From assembly GCA_019637315.1 (NCBI GenBank), contig JAHBVU010000017.1:1-64000 (forward strand): DNA of 64,000 bases. The letters are read 5' to 3'. This stretch comes from Gemmatimonadales bacterium. GTDB lineage: Bacteria; Gemmatimonadota; Gemmatimonadetes; Gemmatimonadales; GWC2-71-9. The notes below the pieces were generated by a model. The model was not told where the DNA came from. It saw only the letters and a program-made list of their open reading frames with translations, and made no database searches. The position numbers and the translations under genes are program-made. This document shows, piece by piece, positions 17,390-26,329 of this stretch (its first letter is position 1; each line of letters opens with the position of its first letter).

Positions 17390-17945
17390 GATACCATCTC
17401 ATTGAGGAGCTCCTCGACGCGGTGATGGAAGCCGCGCAAATGGGGACGGTGGTTGCGTTACATTCCCGATAACCGGATGCACTGGGGAGGGCACGCGACG
17501 GAGCTGCTCGCCGGTCATGAGGCGATTACTGACCTGGATCAGGTCGCCGAGACGATCCACGTCGATGATCGGAACCGGCTCTCACCACGATCGATGCATC
17601 GCGCCTCTCCGGACGACCGCTCTCGCTCGACATTCGCATCGTCCGACCGGGCGGTGAGGTACACTGGGATGCAATCTGGGGTCGCCATTTCCGTGACGAC
17701 GCAGGCGTTGCGGTCCGGTCGGTTGACGTCTTTCGCGACGTCACCGACCAGCGGCTGCTCGAGCAGCAGCTGGCTCACACCAACCGGGTCGAGGCCATCG
17801 GTCACGTCGCAGCCGGGATCGCTCATGAGATCAACACCCCGACGCAGTAGGGCGGCGACAACCTGCGCTTCCTCGAGGAAAGCTGTTCTCCACCTCGCCG
17901 CGTTCATCAGCGAGCAGACGGCGCCGACTCGGGGGCCCTGCTCTA
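17390..17945 (+). pseudogene. Remnant of a PAS histidine kinase (duplicate of 18287)
   Basis: Translating across two frameshifts (about 17445 and 17585) gives a sequence clearly matching the first ~190 residues of the kinase at 18287: ELLDAVMEAAQ, then WGGHATELLAGHEAITDLDQ, then IVRPGGEVHWDAIWGR and VFRDVTDQRLLEQQL. Next is the H-box GHVAAGIAHEINTPTQ, which runs into an in-frame TAG (17848-17850) where the intact copy has TAC. Homology fades near 17940; the ATPase domain is absent. It sits just after the regulator gene, where a cognate kinase is expected. Confidence 0.9.
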
Positions 17946-17966
17946 ACCCAACCTGTACCGTTCGAC

Positions 17967-17984
17967 TAGGGCCATTCGGCCCTA
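17967..17984. promoter_or_regulatory. 18-bp inverted repeat, putative operator (copy 3)
   Basis: TAGGGCC-ATTC-GGCCCTA, identical to copy 2 and again exactly 49 bp before a -35 box. It belongs to the duplicated promoter that now drives the intact PAS kinase operon. Confidence 0.78.
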
Positions 17985-18033
17985 TTGCACGAACGCATCA
18001 CCCTCAAAGGGATCGTTTTCGCGCACGGGCCCG

Positions 18034-18061
18034 TTGACTCCCCTGCTCGTTGTCGTACATT
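18034..18061 (+). promoter_or_regulatory. Duplicated promoter upstream of the signalling operon
   Basis: TTGACT (18034-18039), 16-bp spacer, TACATT (18056-18061); the same layout as the promoter at 16509. It is the likely promoter of the six-gene kinase/regulator operon starting at 18287. Confidence 0.65.
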
Positions 18062-18131
18062 GCGGCGAGATCGCAGGCAGTCTCTGCGCATCAAGTATGA
18101 CATTACCCGTTCGAGGCAAACCGCGGTCGCT

Positions 18132-18225
18132 ATGAAGCTTTTGCCTGCCGAATCGAGGCTTCCGCCCCCGTGTCGCGTGTTGCGACCGGGTCACGCTCAA
18201 TCTTGTCCTGACCGAGCCGATACTA
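18132..18225 (+). pseudogene. Remnant of the response regulator gene (duplicate of 16608)
   Basis: Starts ATGAAGCTTTTGCCTGCCGAATC, coding MKLLPAESRLP, which matches MKLLLAESNLP of the intact regulator. Almost all of the gene body is then deleted. The sequence rejoins homology with the downstream flank of copy 1 (CTGACCGAGCCGATAC against CTGGCCGAGCCGATAC). Only the gene ends remain. Confidence 0.8.
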
Positions 18226-18286
18226 ATACCGATCCCGCCGGGTCCGGCGGGCTCCGATCCGCGCCGCACCCGGAATCGAGCGAGGT

Positions 18287-19573
18287 ATGATCGTGGCCGA
18301 TACGGCCCTTGCACATCAGAAGACTTCAGCGCCGGCTGCGGCCGTCCCTGACACCGCGACGGCCATCGCGCACGAGGAACTCCTCCGTGCGGCGATGGAA
18401 GCTGCGCAGCTCGGCATGTGGTATCGCCTCACGGGAGTGGACCGACTGCTCTGGGGGGGACATGCGGCTGATCTCCTTGCGGGGCATGGCGAGGTCACCG
18501 ACCTCCATCAGGCTGCCGAGTTGATCCACGCCGATGACCGGAAGCGTTTCCTGGACACGATTGACGCCGCTCGTCGCTCGGGCAAGCCGTTTTCCCTCGA
18601 CGTCCGGGCAGTCCGGCCCGGGGGCGAGATCCGCTGGGTCGCCATCTGGGGGCGGCTCATCCACGACGAGGCGGGCGCCGAAGTCCGGTCCGTCGGCGTC
18701 TTTCGTGACATTACCGACCAGCGTCTGCTGGAGCATCAGCTGACCCAGTCTCATCGGGTCGAAGCCATCGGCCACCTTGCTGCCGGCATTGCCCACGAGA
18801 TCAATACCCCGACGCAGTACGCCGGCGACAACCTCCGCTTTCTGGCGGAGGGATTCCGCCGCCTGATGGCGTTCGTGAACGAGCAGACGGATGTGCTCGA
18901 GCGCGCCGGAATCGATCCGGCGGAGGCCGAGCGCCTGCGGCGAATCAGCGACGCGATCGACCTCCCCTTCCTCACCGCTGAGATTCCTCGTGCGATCCAG
19001 CAGGCGCGAGACGGGGTGCGCCGGGTCGGCGAGATCGTGAGCGGCGTGAAGAGTTTTGCCCATCCGGGATCCGGCGAACGGGAGGCCACCGACCTGAACG
19101 AACTCATCACCGCCACGCTTGCCCTGTCGCGCAACGAGTGGAAGTATGTCGCCACCATGGATACCGACCTCGACCCGGAGCTGCCGCCGGTTGCCTGCCT
19201 CCGGAGCGAGGTACAACAGGCAGTGCTGAACCTCGTCATCAACGCCGCCCACGCCGTGGCCGACGCGCGACCTAATGGCACCGGCGACGAGCGGGGCCGG
19301 ATCACGGTCCGGACTCGGGTGGTCGACTCGGACGTCGAGATCTCGGTCAGCGACACCGGCCCTGGCATTCCCGACGCCATCAAGCCGCGAATCTTCGACC
19401 TGTTCTTTACCACCAAGAAAGTCGGCCGGGGCACCGGGCAGGGTCTCCCGCTGGTCCACGATGTCGTCGTCAAGAAGCACGGCGGCTCGGTCCGCTTCGA
19501 CACGGTGCTCGGTTGCGGAACGACCTTCTACCTGCGCCTCCCGAGAGCGTGGACGCCGTCGGAGGCATCATGA
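18287..19573 (+). CDS. PAS-domain sensor histidine kinase
   Basis: Soluble kinase, 428 residues. PAS fold about 30-145 (LGMWYRLTGVDRLLWGGHA ... FRDITDQRLLEHQL), H-box GIAHEINTPTQ with H170, an insert of about 70 residues before the ATPase domain, N-box LNLVINAAHAV, G1 DTGPGIPDAIK, F-box LFFTTK and G2 GRGTGQGLPL. This is the HisKA subfamily common in chemosensory-like relays ('AHEINTPTQYAGDN'). Start ATG 18287 with GAGCGAGG upstream. Its stop overlaps the next start (ATGA). It is the intact kinase of a duplicated regulator-kinase unit. Confidence 0.92.
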   Translation: MIVADTALAHQKTSAPAAAVPDTATAIAHEELLRAAMEAAQLGMWYRLTGVDRLLWGGHAADLLAGHGEVTDLHQAAELIHADDRKRFLDTIDAARRSGKPFSLDVRAVRPGGEIRWVAIWGRLIHDEAGAEVRSVGVFRDITDQRLLEHQLTQSHRVEAIGHLAAGIAHEINTPTQYAGDNLRFLAEGFRRLMAFVNEQTDVLERAGIDPAEAERLRRISDAIDLPFLTAEIPRAIQQARDGVRRVGEIVSGVKSFAHPGSGEREATDLNELITATLALSRNEWKYVATMDTDLDPELPPVACLRSEVQQAVLNLVINAAHAVADARPNGTGDERGRITVRTRVVDSDVEISVSDTGPGIPDAIKPRIFDLFFTTKKVGRGTGQGLPLVHDVVVKKHGGSVRFDTVLGCGTTFYLRLPRAWTPSEAS

Positions 19574-20766
19574 GGCGGATCCTCTTCGTCGACGACGAAC
19601 CCCGTATCCTCGAAGGCATGCGCCGAGTGCTGCGCAGCAGACGAGACGAATGGGAGGCAGTCTTCATCAGCAGCCCGACCGATGCGCTCCTCGAGTGCAA
19701 CCGCACACCGTTCGACATCGTGGTCAGCGACATGCGGATGCCCGAAATGGACGGCGCCACCTTCCTTGGCGCAATTGCCGAGCAGTGGCCTGGCACTGTC
19801 CGCCTCGTTCTGACCGGTCAGACCGATGCCCGGAACGCGCTGATGGCCACCCGGGTGGCACACCAGTTCATCGCCAAACCCTGCGAGGCGGCGGCGCTCC
19901 AGGCGGTGCTGGACCGTGCCTGCCTGCTGCGCGACCTGATCACCGATCCGATCCAGGAGGCAATCGTCGGCAGTGCCGAGACGCTCCCGACCGTTCCTGC
20001 CGTGTACCGGCTGCTCACTGAACTCCTGTCCCAGGACGAAGTGACGGTCACGGACGTTGCGGCCGTGGTCGAGCGCGATGCCTCTCTCGCGGCCAAAGTG
20101 CTGCAGCTGGTCAACTCCTCGTTCTTCGGACCTAGCCGTGAAGTGATGAGCATCGAGTGGGCCGTGAGCCTGCTTGGCAGCCGGTTGATCCAGTCGCTCG
20201 CCATGGTGCATGGGGTCTTCCGTTCGATCGAAGAGCTCGCGCTGCCGATTGCGTTCGACCCGAAACGTGAACAAGCCCATGCAATTGCGGTGGGTGCGCT
20301 GGCCCGTCGGCTTGCGCCTGCCCCCGGCGACATGGAGGCGGCCTTCTCGGCCGGCCTGCTGCACGATGTCGGACGCCTCCTGCTCGCCAGCCGCGGTCCG
20401 GATCGCTACGACGCAGTCGTCGAGCATGCCGACGCCCACGGCATTCCCATGCACGAAGCGGAACAAGCCGTGCTCGGCACCACGCACGCCAACCTGGGCG
20501 CGTATGCGCTCGGACTCTGGGGACTGCCGTGGTCGATCATCGGCGCGGCGCGGTTTCACCACGCGCCCGCCCTGGACCCCGACCCAGCCGGGCTCGCAAT
20601 CGTTATCCATGCGGCCGACGTGCTGGTCCGGGAACAAACCTCCGAGGGCCGGGAGGCCCGCCGCCATCCGGCCGAGCTCGACGAGGCGGCCCTCGCGGCC
20701 CGCGGCTTCGGCGATGCCATTCCCCGCTGGCGCGAGCTGGCGGCGGACCTGGTACTCGCACCATGA
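19570..20766 (+). CDS. Response regulator with HDOD output domain
   Basis: 398 residues. Receiver domain 1-118 with D8/D9, acceptor D54 (VVSDMRMPEMDG), switch Thr in VLTGQTD, and Lys in FIAKPC. HDOD domain about 130-330 (LPTVPAVYRLLTELL, DASLAAKVLQLVNSSFFG, FSAGLLHDVGRLLLAS). HDOD domains are non-catalytic relatives of HD phosphohydrolases used in signalling. Translationally coupled to the preceding kinase and the next gene by 4-bp overlaps. A 19-codon-longer reading from 19513 is unlikely because the coupled ATG gives a canonical receiver N-terminus. Confidence 0.93.
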   Translation: MRRILFVDDEPRILEGMRRVLRSRRDEWEAVFISSPTDALLECNRTPFDIVVSDMRMPEMDGATFLGAIAEQWPGTVRLVLTGQTDARNALMATRVAHQFIAKPCEAAALQAVLDRACLLRDLITDPIQEAIVGSAETLPTVPAVYRLLTELLSQDEVTVTDVAAVVERDASLAAKVLQLVNSSFFGPSREVMSIEWAVSLLGSRLIQSLAMVHGVFRSIEELALPIAFDPKREQAHAIAVGALARRLAPAPGDMEAAFSAGLLHDVGRLLLASRGPDRYDAVVEHADAHGIPMHEAEQAVLGTTHANLGAYALGLWGLPWSIIGAARFHHAPALDPDPAGLAIVIHAADVLVREQTSEGREARRHPAELDEAALAARGFGDAIPRWRELAADLVLAP

Positions 20767-21899
20767 CAATCGGCGGACGCCCCCCCATCCTCTTCGTGGA
20801 TGATGACCCGCAGCTGCTGGAAGCGATGAGCAGACTGCTGCATCGGCGCTTCGACGTCACCGGCGCGGCCGACGGCAATCAGGCAATCGCGCTCGCCGCC
20901 GAGCGCCAGTTCACGGTCGTGATTTCCGACTACAGCATGCCGGGCATGAACGGTGTCAGCCTGCTTCGCACCATCCGGACCATGCAGCCGGACGCCGTCC
21001 GGATCCTGCTCACGGGACAAGCGGATCTCTCCGCAGCAATCGACGCAGTCAACGAAGGCAGCATCTTCCGGTTCCTGGAAAAGCCGTGCGCATCCGAGAC
21101 ATTGATCGGTGCGCTCGATGCGGCTTGCATCCAGCACGACCTGGTGGTGGGCGAGCGGGTCTTGCTCGAACGGACCCTGCACGGGAGCGTCGCCGCGCTG
21201 GTCGATATCCTGGCCATCTCGCAGCCGGGCGCGTTCGGGCGGGCCAGTCGAGTCAAGCGGCTCGCTCACGACATCGCGGGAGACCTGGAAGTTCCCAACT
21301 GGTGGGCCGTCGACGTCGCCGCCATGGTCTCTCAGATCGGTACCATCTCGCTGGCCCCTTCTGTGGTCGACAAGCTCTCAACTGGCGCCGGGCTGACCCA
21401 GGAGGAAACCGCAGCGGTCGCCGAAATCCCCCGCGTCGCCGCGCGGATCATTGCCAACATTCCGCGCCTCGATGCGGTGCGCGCCATCCTGCTGGGCATC
21501 GGACGACCGGCCGGATCGAGTACCGATGAGACGCCGCTCGGCGCCCGGCTGCTGACCCTCGCCTTTGCCTTCGACGATTTGCTCACAGCGAGTGTCGAGC
21601 CTGAGGAGGCGGTGCGCCGCCTCACCAGTCACATCGACCGGTACGATCCCGACCTGCTGGCCCGCCTCCACGCGCTCCACCAGCCGCAGCAGGAGGCCCC
21701 GCCGGTCCGGGAGGTCACACTCGACGCGGTGCAGCCGGGCATGATCTTCGTAACCGACGTCCGCACGGCGGACGGCAAACTGCTGATTGCTCGAGGGCAG
21801 GAGGCGACCGAGGGGTTGGTGACGCGCATCAACAACTACTGGGCCGACCTGCCCATCGCCGGTGCTGTCTACGTGACCACGGGCACGGGCCCCGCATGA
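20763..21899 (+). CDS. Response regulator with degenerate HD-GYP-like domain
   Basis: 378 residues. Intact receiver (D13-D15 region, acceptor D56 in VVISDYSMPGMNG, LTGQAD, FLEKPC). The C-terminal part aligns in layout with HD-GYP proteins, but the metal-binding HD is lost: VSQIGTISLAPSVV stands where the family has HDIGKI..P. The HHE and GYP loops are also absent (ILLGIGRPAG). The last ~75 residues have a PilZ-like or RpfG-tail pattern (GMIFVTDVRTADGKLLIARGQ). A cyclic-di-GMP hydrolase activity is therefore unlikely. Coupled by ATGA overlaps on both sides. Confidence 0.85.
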   Translation: MTIGGRPPILFVDDDPQLLEAMSRLLHRRFDVTGAADGNQAIALAAERQFTVVISDYSMPGMNGVSLLRTIRTMQPDAVRILLTGQADLSAAIDAVNEGSIFRFLEKPCASETLIGALDAACIQHDLVVGERVLLERTLHGSVAALVDILAISQPGAFGRASRVKRLAHDIAGDLEVPNWWAVDVAAMVSQIGTISLAPSVVDKLSTGAGLTQEETAAVAEIPRVAARIIANIPRLDAVRAILLGIGRPAGSSTDETPLGARLLTLAFAFDDLLTASVEPEEAVRRLTSHIDRYDPDLLARLHALHQPQQEAPPVREVTLDAVQPGMIFVTDVRTADGKLLIARGQEATEGLVTRINNYWADLPIAGAVYVTTGTGPA

Positions 21900-23650
21900 G
21901 CGGGCCCCGGTACGGCTCGCTTCGCCTTCGGTTCATCGTGGCGATGGTGGCGATGCTCCTCCTGGTCGTTGCGGCGTTCGGCATCATCGCCCACCAGGTG
22001 GTGCGTCGCAGCGCCAAGGAAGCTGCGGTCGCACGCCTGCAGTCGGTAGCCCGGCAGTTCGTCACCATGGCCACCCCCGGGTTCCTCGATGCGCGCAGCA
22101 GACTCACCGCCGCCGCAACGGATCCCCTGCTGCAGACGGCGCTCCGAACCGGCGAGAGGTCCGAGGGGCTCGAGGGAACGTTGCGTGCCCTGGCACCGGC
22201 AAACAATCCGCTCAATACCGTCAGCCTGGGGAGCCCGGCCGGCGACATCGTGGCGGCTGCGGGTGACCTCGCACCGATGCCGCCGTACCGGCGAGCGGAC
22301 ACGGCGACCGTTGGCCCGCTTTTCGTGGCGCACGACACTGTCTTCCTCGAGGTCAGCGTGCCGGTTCGAACCGGCGACACGACCGTCGGTCACCTGGTCC
22401 AAACGACGCGTCTTGTGGCCGCCGCGACGGCCATCGCGCAACTGACCAACATGATCGGGCCCGAGGCGGTCCTGTTGCTCGGAAATCAGGACGGGTCGGT
22501 CTGGACCGACTTGCGGCGCGTCGTACAGCGGCCACCCCCCGCAAGCGAGGGTCGGGAGTATGATCGGGAGGGACGGCTCCGGGTCGCGGGGAGTCAGCCA
22601 TTTGCCGGGCTGCCGCTGGCGGTGGCGATCGAGATGCCCGCCGATCAGGCCCTGACGCCGGCACGGTCGCTGGCGCAGGGGTTTCTCGGCATCGGCCTCC
22701 TCGTCACGGGGTTGGGTGCTGCCCTCGCCTGGTGGGTTGCCCGCACCATCACCGAGCCGCTCGGTTCGCTGACCCGGGCCGCCCAGGCAATTGCCGGGGG
22801 CGGCAGCCTTACGCCACCCCCGATGCCGGTCGCACGGCGCGACGAGATCGGGACCCTGGCGCGCGCCTTCACCGCGATGACGGACCAGGTGCGCACCGGC
22901 GTCGAAACCCTCGAAAGTCAGGTCAGCACCCGTACCGCGCAGCTCTCCGACGCGCTGGCCCAGCTGGAAGCGGCACAGAAGGACTTGGTTCGCAAAGAGC
23001 GACTCGCAACGCTGGGGCAGCTGTCCAGCAGCGTCGGGCACGAATTGCGCAACCCGCTCGGCGTGATGACCAATGCCGTCTACTACCTCGAGGCAACCCA
23101 GCGCGACGCGACGCCCAAGGTGCGTGAGTACCTCGGCATCATCCGAAACCAGATCCGGATCTCGGAGAAGATTGTCGCAGACCTGCTCGACTACGCTCGG
23201 GTCAATCCGCCCCAGCGAAGCGCGGTCCCCGTGGACGCCTTCATCGACGACGCCCTGACCCGCGTCTCGATTCCGGCCTCCGTGACCGTCGTGAAGGGGA
23301 TCGACGGGGCCGCGACCATGCTGGTCGACTCCGTGCAGATCGGCCAGGTCGTCATCAATCTCTTCAGCAATGCGGTCCAGGCCATGGAGCCAAACGGTGG
23401 CACGCTGACGATCCGCGCTCGGGTCGACGGAGGCTGCGTAGTCATCGAGGTCGCTGACACCGGCCCGGGCATCAGCGACGAGAATCGCGAACACATCTTC
23501 GAACCGTTGTTCACCACCAAGGCCCGGGGTATCGGGCTAGGCCTCGCCGTCTCGCGCGGCCTGGCCCGCGCCAATGGCGGCGATCTCGCCTTCGAGACAG
23601 CGCTCGGACGCGGGACGACGTTTACTCTGACCGTACCGAGCGCCGGATGA
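21896..23650 (+). CDS. Membrane sensor histidine kinase with periplasmic sensor and HAMP
   Basis: 584 residues. TM1 about 11-33, a periplasmic sensor region of about 225 residues (Cache-like length), TM2 about 262-281 and HAMP about 282-335. A coiled linker with [20 protein letters not shown] leads to the H-box [13 protein letters not shown] with H382, then N-box [13 protein letters not shown]1 [10 protein letters not shown]-box PLFTTKA and G2 [11 protein letters not shown]. It anchors the otherwise cytosolic relay operon to the membrane. Overlaps both neighbours by four bases. Confidence 0.94.
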   Translation: MSGPRYGSLRLRFIVAMVAMLLLVVAAFGIIAHQVVRRSAKEAAVARLQSVARQFVTMATPGFLDARSRLTAAATDPLLQTALRTGERSEGLEGTLRALAPANNPLNTVSLGSPAGDIVAAAGDLAPMPPYRRADTATVGPLFVAHDTVFLEVSVPVRTGDTTVGHLVQTTRLVAAATAIAQLTNMIGPEAVLLLGNQDGSVWTDLRRVVQRPPPASEGREYDREGRLRVAGSQPFAGLPLAVAIEMPADQALTPARSLAQGFLGIGLLVTGLGAALAWWVARTITEPLGSLTRAAQAIAGGGSLTPPPMPVARRDEIGTLARAFTAMTDQVRTGVETLESQVSTRTAQLSDALAQLEAAQKDLVRKERLATLGQLSSSVGHELRNPLGVMTNAVYYLEATQRDATPKVREYLGIIRNQIRISEKIVADLLDYARVNPPQRSAVPVDAFIDDALTRVSIPASVTVVKGIDGAATMLVDSVQIGQVVINLFSNAVQAMEPNGGTLTIRARVDGGCVVIEVADTGPGISDENREHIFEPLFTTKARGIGLGLAVSRGLARANGGDLAFETALGRGTTFTLTVPSAG

Positions 23651-24372
23651 CTGCCAAACGGATCCTCGTCGTCGACGACGACCGCGGAATGGTCGAGACG
23701 CTTTGCGATATCCTCGAAATTAACGGCTGGGCGACCTCCCGCGCCTTCGATGGTGAGGATGCCGTCCGCCTGGCACGCGAGCAATCCGTCGACGTCGTCC
23801 TGATGGACATCCGGATGCCCCGCCTGAACGGCGTCAAAGCCCTCCAGGCAATCAAGCAAGACCGGCCGGGTACCCGGATCATCCTGATGACGGCCTTTGC
23901 TGCGCAGGAACTGATCGCCGAGGCCGAGGGGGCCGGGGTGCTGCAGATTCTGCGCAAACCAGTCGAGCTGTCGGCGCTGTTGGCGTTCCTCGAGAGGGCA
24001 CGGCACGAGATCCGCTCCGTTCTGGTCGTCGACGACGAGCCAGAGTTCCTCGACACCCTGTGCGAGCTGCTCACCACCAAGGGCCTCACGCCAGTCAAGG
24101 CGCGCACCGTGGACGAAGCCGTGGCCCGGATGACGTCCGACCGGCCAACCGCCGTCCTGCTCGACCTGCGGCTCAACCACGTCGATCCGAAGGCCGGCAT
24201 CCTGGCGATCCGCGAGGTCGACCCGTCCGTCCTGCTCATCCTCTACAGCGGCCACAAGGATCACCTGGACCGGACCATGGAGGATGCGCCCGATGGCCTG
24301 ATCGACGCCGCGTTCACCAAACCGCTACCCATCGACCGCCTGCTGGAAGTGCTCCATGTCGACCGGCACTGA
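23647..24372 (+). CDS. Double-receiver response regulator
   Basis: 241 residues made of two complete receiver domains and no output domain. REC1 (about 4-118) has DDD at 10-12, acceptor D54 ([12 protein letters not shown]), MTAFA and LRKPVE; REC2 (about 122-238) has VVDDEPEF, acceptor Asp in [17 protein letters not shown] and FTKPLP. Such stand-alone receivers usually act as phosphate relays or sinks. It lies between a membrane kinase and a hybrid kinase and overlaps the latter by 17 bases. Confidence 0.93.
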   Translation: MTAKRILVVDDDRGMVETLCDILEINGWATSRAFDGEDAVRLAREQSVDVVLMDIRMPRLNGVKALQAIKQDRPGTRIILMTAFAAQELIAEAEGAGVLQILRKPVELSALLAFLERARHEIRSVLVVDDEPEFLDTLCELLTTKGLTPVKARTVDEAVARMTSDRPTAVLLDLRLNHVDPKAGILAIREVDPSVLLILYSGHKDHLDRTMEDAPDGLIDAAFTKPLPIDRLLEVLHVDRH

Positions 24373-26260
24373 TCACGTTCCCGTCCTGGTCGTTGACGAC
24401 GACGAGAACCTGACCCGGACGCTGGAAGACATTCTTCCACTCCACGGGTTCGCACCGCTCACGGCGCAAAGCGGCAGCCAGGCGCTGACCCTGGCCCAGG
24501 AGTCGGCGCAGACCCCGCCGGTCGCGGTAGTGGACCTCCGCTTGCCCGACATGGACGGGATCGATCTGGCCGTCCGCCTGCACGCCTATTCCGGGGAGAT
24601 GCAGGTCGTCATCCTGACCGGCAACGGAACCGTGGAAAGCGCGATTCGTGCGCTGCGCGAGGAGGAATGCGACTACCTGCTCAAGCCGGTGGACCCCGAC
24701 CAGCTCGTGCGTACCTTGCGTACCGCAGAAGGACGGTGGCGGCTCCGCCAGGCGCGCGACGAGCTCCATCGGACCCAGCGTCTGCTGAGCGCCGTATTCG
24801 ACGCCTCACCGCTCCCGATCGCTGTCCTGAATGACGATCTGACGGTACGGCTCTGGAATGGCGCCGCAGAACAGGTCTTCGGGGTCCCGGCAGCCCAGAT
24901 CATCGGTCAGTCCATGCCCCAGCTCGACCATACGGCGGAGGGCCCATCGCATCGGCTGCTGAGCGGTGTGCTGCAGGGGCAGCGACTGACCAGCGTCGAC
25001 CTGCAGTATCGCCGCCCGGACAACGTGGTCGTCGAGCTGCGCCTGAGCGCGGCACGGCTGGCCGATCACCCCGACATGCCGGGGGCGTTGGTCGCGATGT
25101 ACGAAGACACCACGGTGCGACGACGCCTGGAGACACAGCTTCATGATGCCCAGCGACTCGACGCCTTGGGCCGCCTGGCGGGGGGTGTCGCCCATGATTT
25201 CAACAACCTGCTCGCCGTGATCCTGGCAGAGGCGGAGACCGGACTTCACGAACCTGGGCTCGATCCGGTGATACGGTCCACGTTCGAGAGCATCGCGGCC
25301 ACGGCGAACCGAGGTGCGGCGCTGACCCGCCAGCTGCTGTCGTTTGCGCGGCGGCAACCCTCCGAGCCAACCACGCTGGACCTGAACGGAATCGTAAGAG
25401 ATCTCGAGCGCACGCTTGGACGCCTATCGGGCAGCACGGTCGAGTGCCGCACCATCCTGGAGCCCGACCTCTGGCCGACGGTCGCCGACCGCGGCCAGCT
25501 CGAGCAGGTCCTCACCAACCTGGTCGTCAATGCGCGCGATGCGATGCCGGAAGGCGGTGTCGTTACCATCGCCACCGGTAATGTTCCAGACGGCCGGCCG
25601 GATGCCGCGGCGGCCCTGGCAACCGGCGATTGGGTCCGGCTCTCAGTGACCGATACCGGCACGGGCATCCCGGACGAAGTGCGCGCCCGGATCTTCGAGC
25701 CGTTCTTCACCACCAAGCCGCGCGGCACCGGAACCGGACTCGGGCTCGCCACGTGCCACGGAATCATCGAGCGGTTCCAGGGTCTGATCACGGTCGACTC
25801 CACCATGGGCCAGGGCTCCACCTTCCACGTCTACCTGCCGCGTGTGCACCAAGCTGATGCACCGCACGACGTCGATCCGGTCCGGACCGAGGCTCGAGGA
25901 ACCGAGACCATCCTGCTGGTCGAGGACCAGCCCCGGCTCCGCGCGGTCGGCAACGCGATGCTTACGGCCAGCGGCTACGAGGTGGTGGCGGCCGCCACTA
26001 CCGCCGAAGCGATCCAGCTCGCCGACGCGATGCAGCGCCCGCCGGATCTGGTCATTGCAGACCTCAACCTGCCCGATGGTAACGGCCGAGACCTCCTGGT
26101 CCAGCTCCGGCGCCGCTTCCCGACGATCCGTACCCTGCTGACGTCCGGGGCAGCCGACCTCAGCGAGGACGAGATCGGCGAGCACCCCTTCCTGCTCAAA
26201 CCGTTCTCGCTGGAGCAGTTCACTCGTACGGTGCGTGACATCTTCGACAAGCCTGCGTAG
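24356..26260 (+). CDS. Hybrid histidine kinase, REC-PAS-HisKA-HATPase-REC
   Basis: 634 residues. N-terminal receiver (acceptor D60 in VVDLRLPDMDG, LTGNG, LLKPVD), PAS domain about 140-255 (LSAVFDASPLPIAVLNDDLTV), H-box LAGGVAHDFNNLLAVI, N-box NLVVNARDAMPEGG, G1 DTGTGIPDE, F-box PFFTTKP, G2 GTGTGLGLA, and C-terminal receiver (acceptor in VIADLNLPDGNG, LTSGA, LLKPFS). This is the NtrB-like 'AHDFNN' hybrid class. Last gene of the six-gene relay operon; a terminator follows 12 bp later. Confidence 0.94.
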   Translation: MSTGTDHVPVLVVDDDENLTRTLEDILPLHGFAPLTAQSGSQALTLAQESAQTPPVAVVDLRLPDMDGIDLAVRLHAYSGEMQVVILTGNGTVESAIRALREEECDYLLKPVDPDQLVRTLRTAEGRWRLRQARDELHRTQRLLSAVFDASPLPIAVLNDDLTVRLWNGAAEQVFGVPAAQIIGQSMPQLDHTAEGPSHRLLSGVLQGQRLTSVDLQYRRPDNVVVELRLSAARLADHPDMPGALVAMYEDTTVRRRLETQLHDAQRLDALGRLAGGVAHDFNNLLAVILAEAETGLHEPGLDPVIRSTFESIAATANRGAALTRQLLSFARRQPSEPTTLDLNGIVRDLERTLGRLSGSTVECRTILEPDLWPTVADRGQLEQVLTNLVVNARDAMPEGGVVTIATGNVPDGRPDAAAALATGDWVRLSVTDTGTGIPDEVRARIFEPFFTTKPRGTGTGLGLATCHGIIERFQGLITVDSTMGQGSTFHVYLPRVHQADAPHDVDPVRTEARGTETILLVEDQPRLRAVGNAMLTASGYEVVAAATTAEAIQLADAMQRPPDLVIADLNLPDGNGRDLLVQLRRRFPTIRTLLTSGAADLSEDEIGEHPFLLKPFSLEQFTRTVRDIFDKPA

Positions 26261-26272
26261 GGTGGAGAACGA

Positions 26273-26307
26273 GGAAGGGCGTGGCGCTTGCTGCGCCACG
26301 CCCTTCC
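26273..26307 (+). terminator. Strong hairpin terminator of the signalling operon
   Basis: Perfect 15-bp stem (GGAAGGGCGTGGCGC, loop TTGCT, complementary arm) followed by TTGTCATC. It lies 12 bp after the hybrid kinase stop and 22 bp before the end of the convergent DUF1611 gene, so it may act in both directions. Confidence 0.8.
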
Positions 26308-26329
26308 TTGTCATCGCAAGCAGAACAGA

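Noticed and set aside
17343-18286. Several short + and - strand frames in this stretch as genes
   Set aside because: They are fragments of frameshifted copies of the 18287 kinase and the 16608 regulator; better described as pseudogenes.
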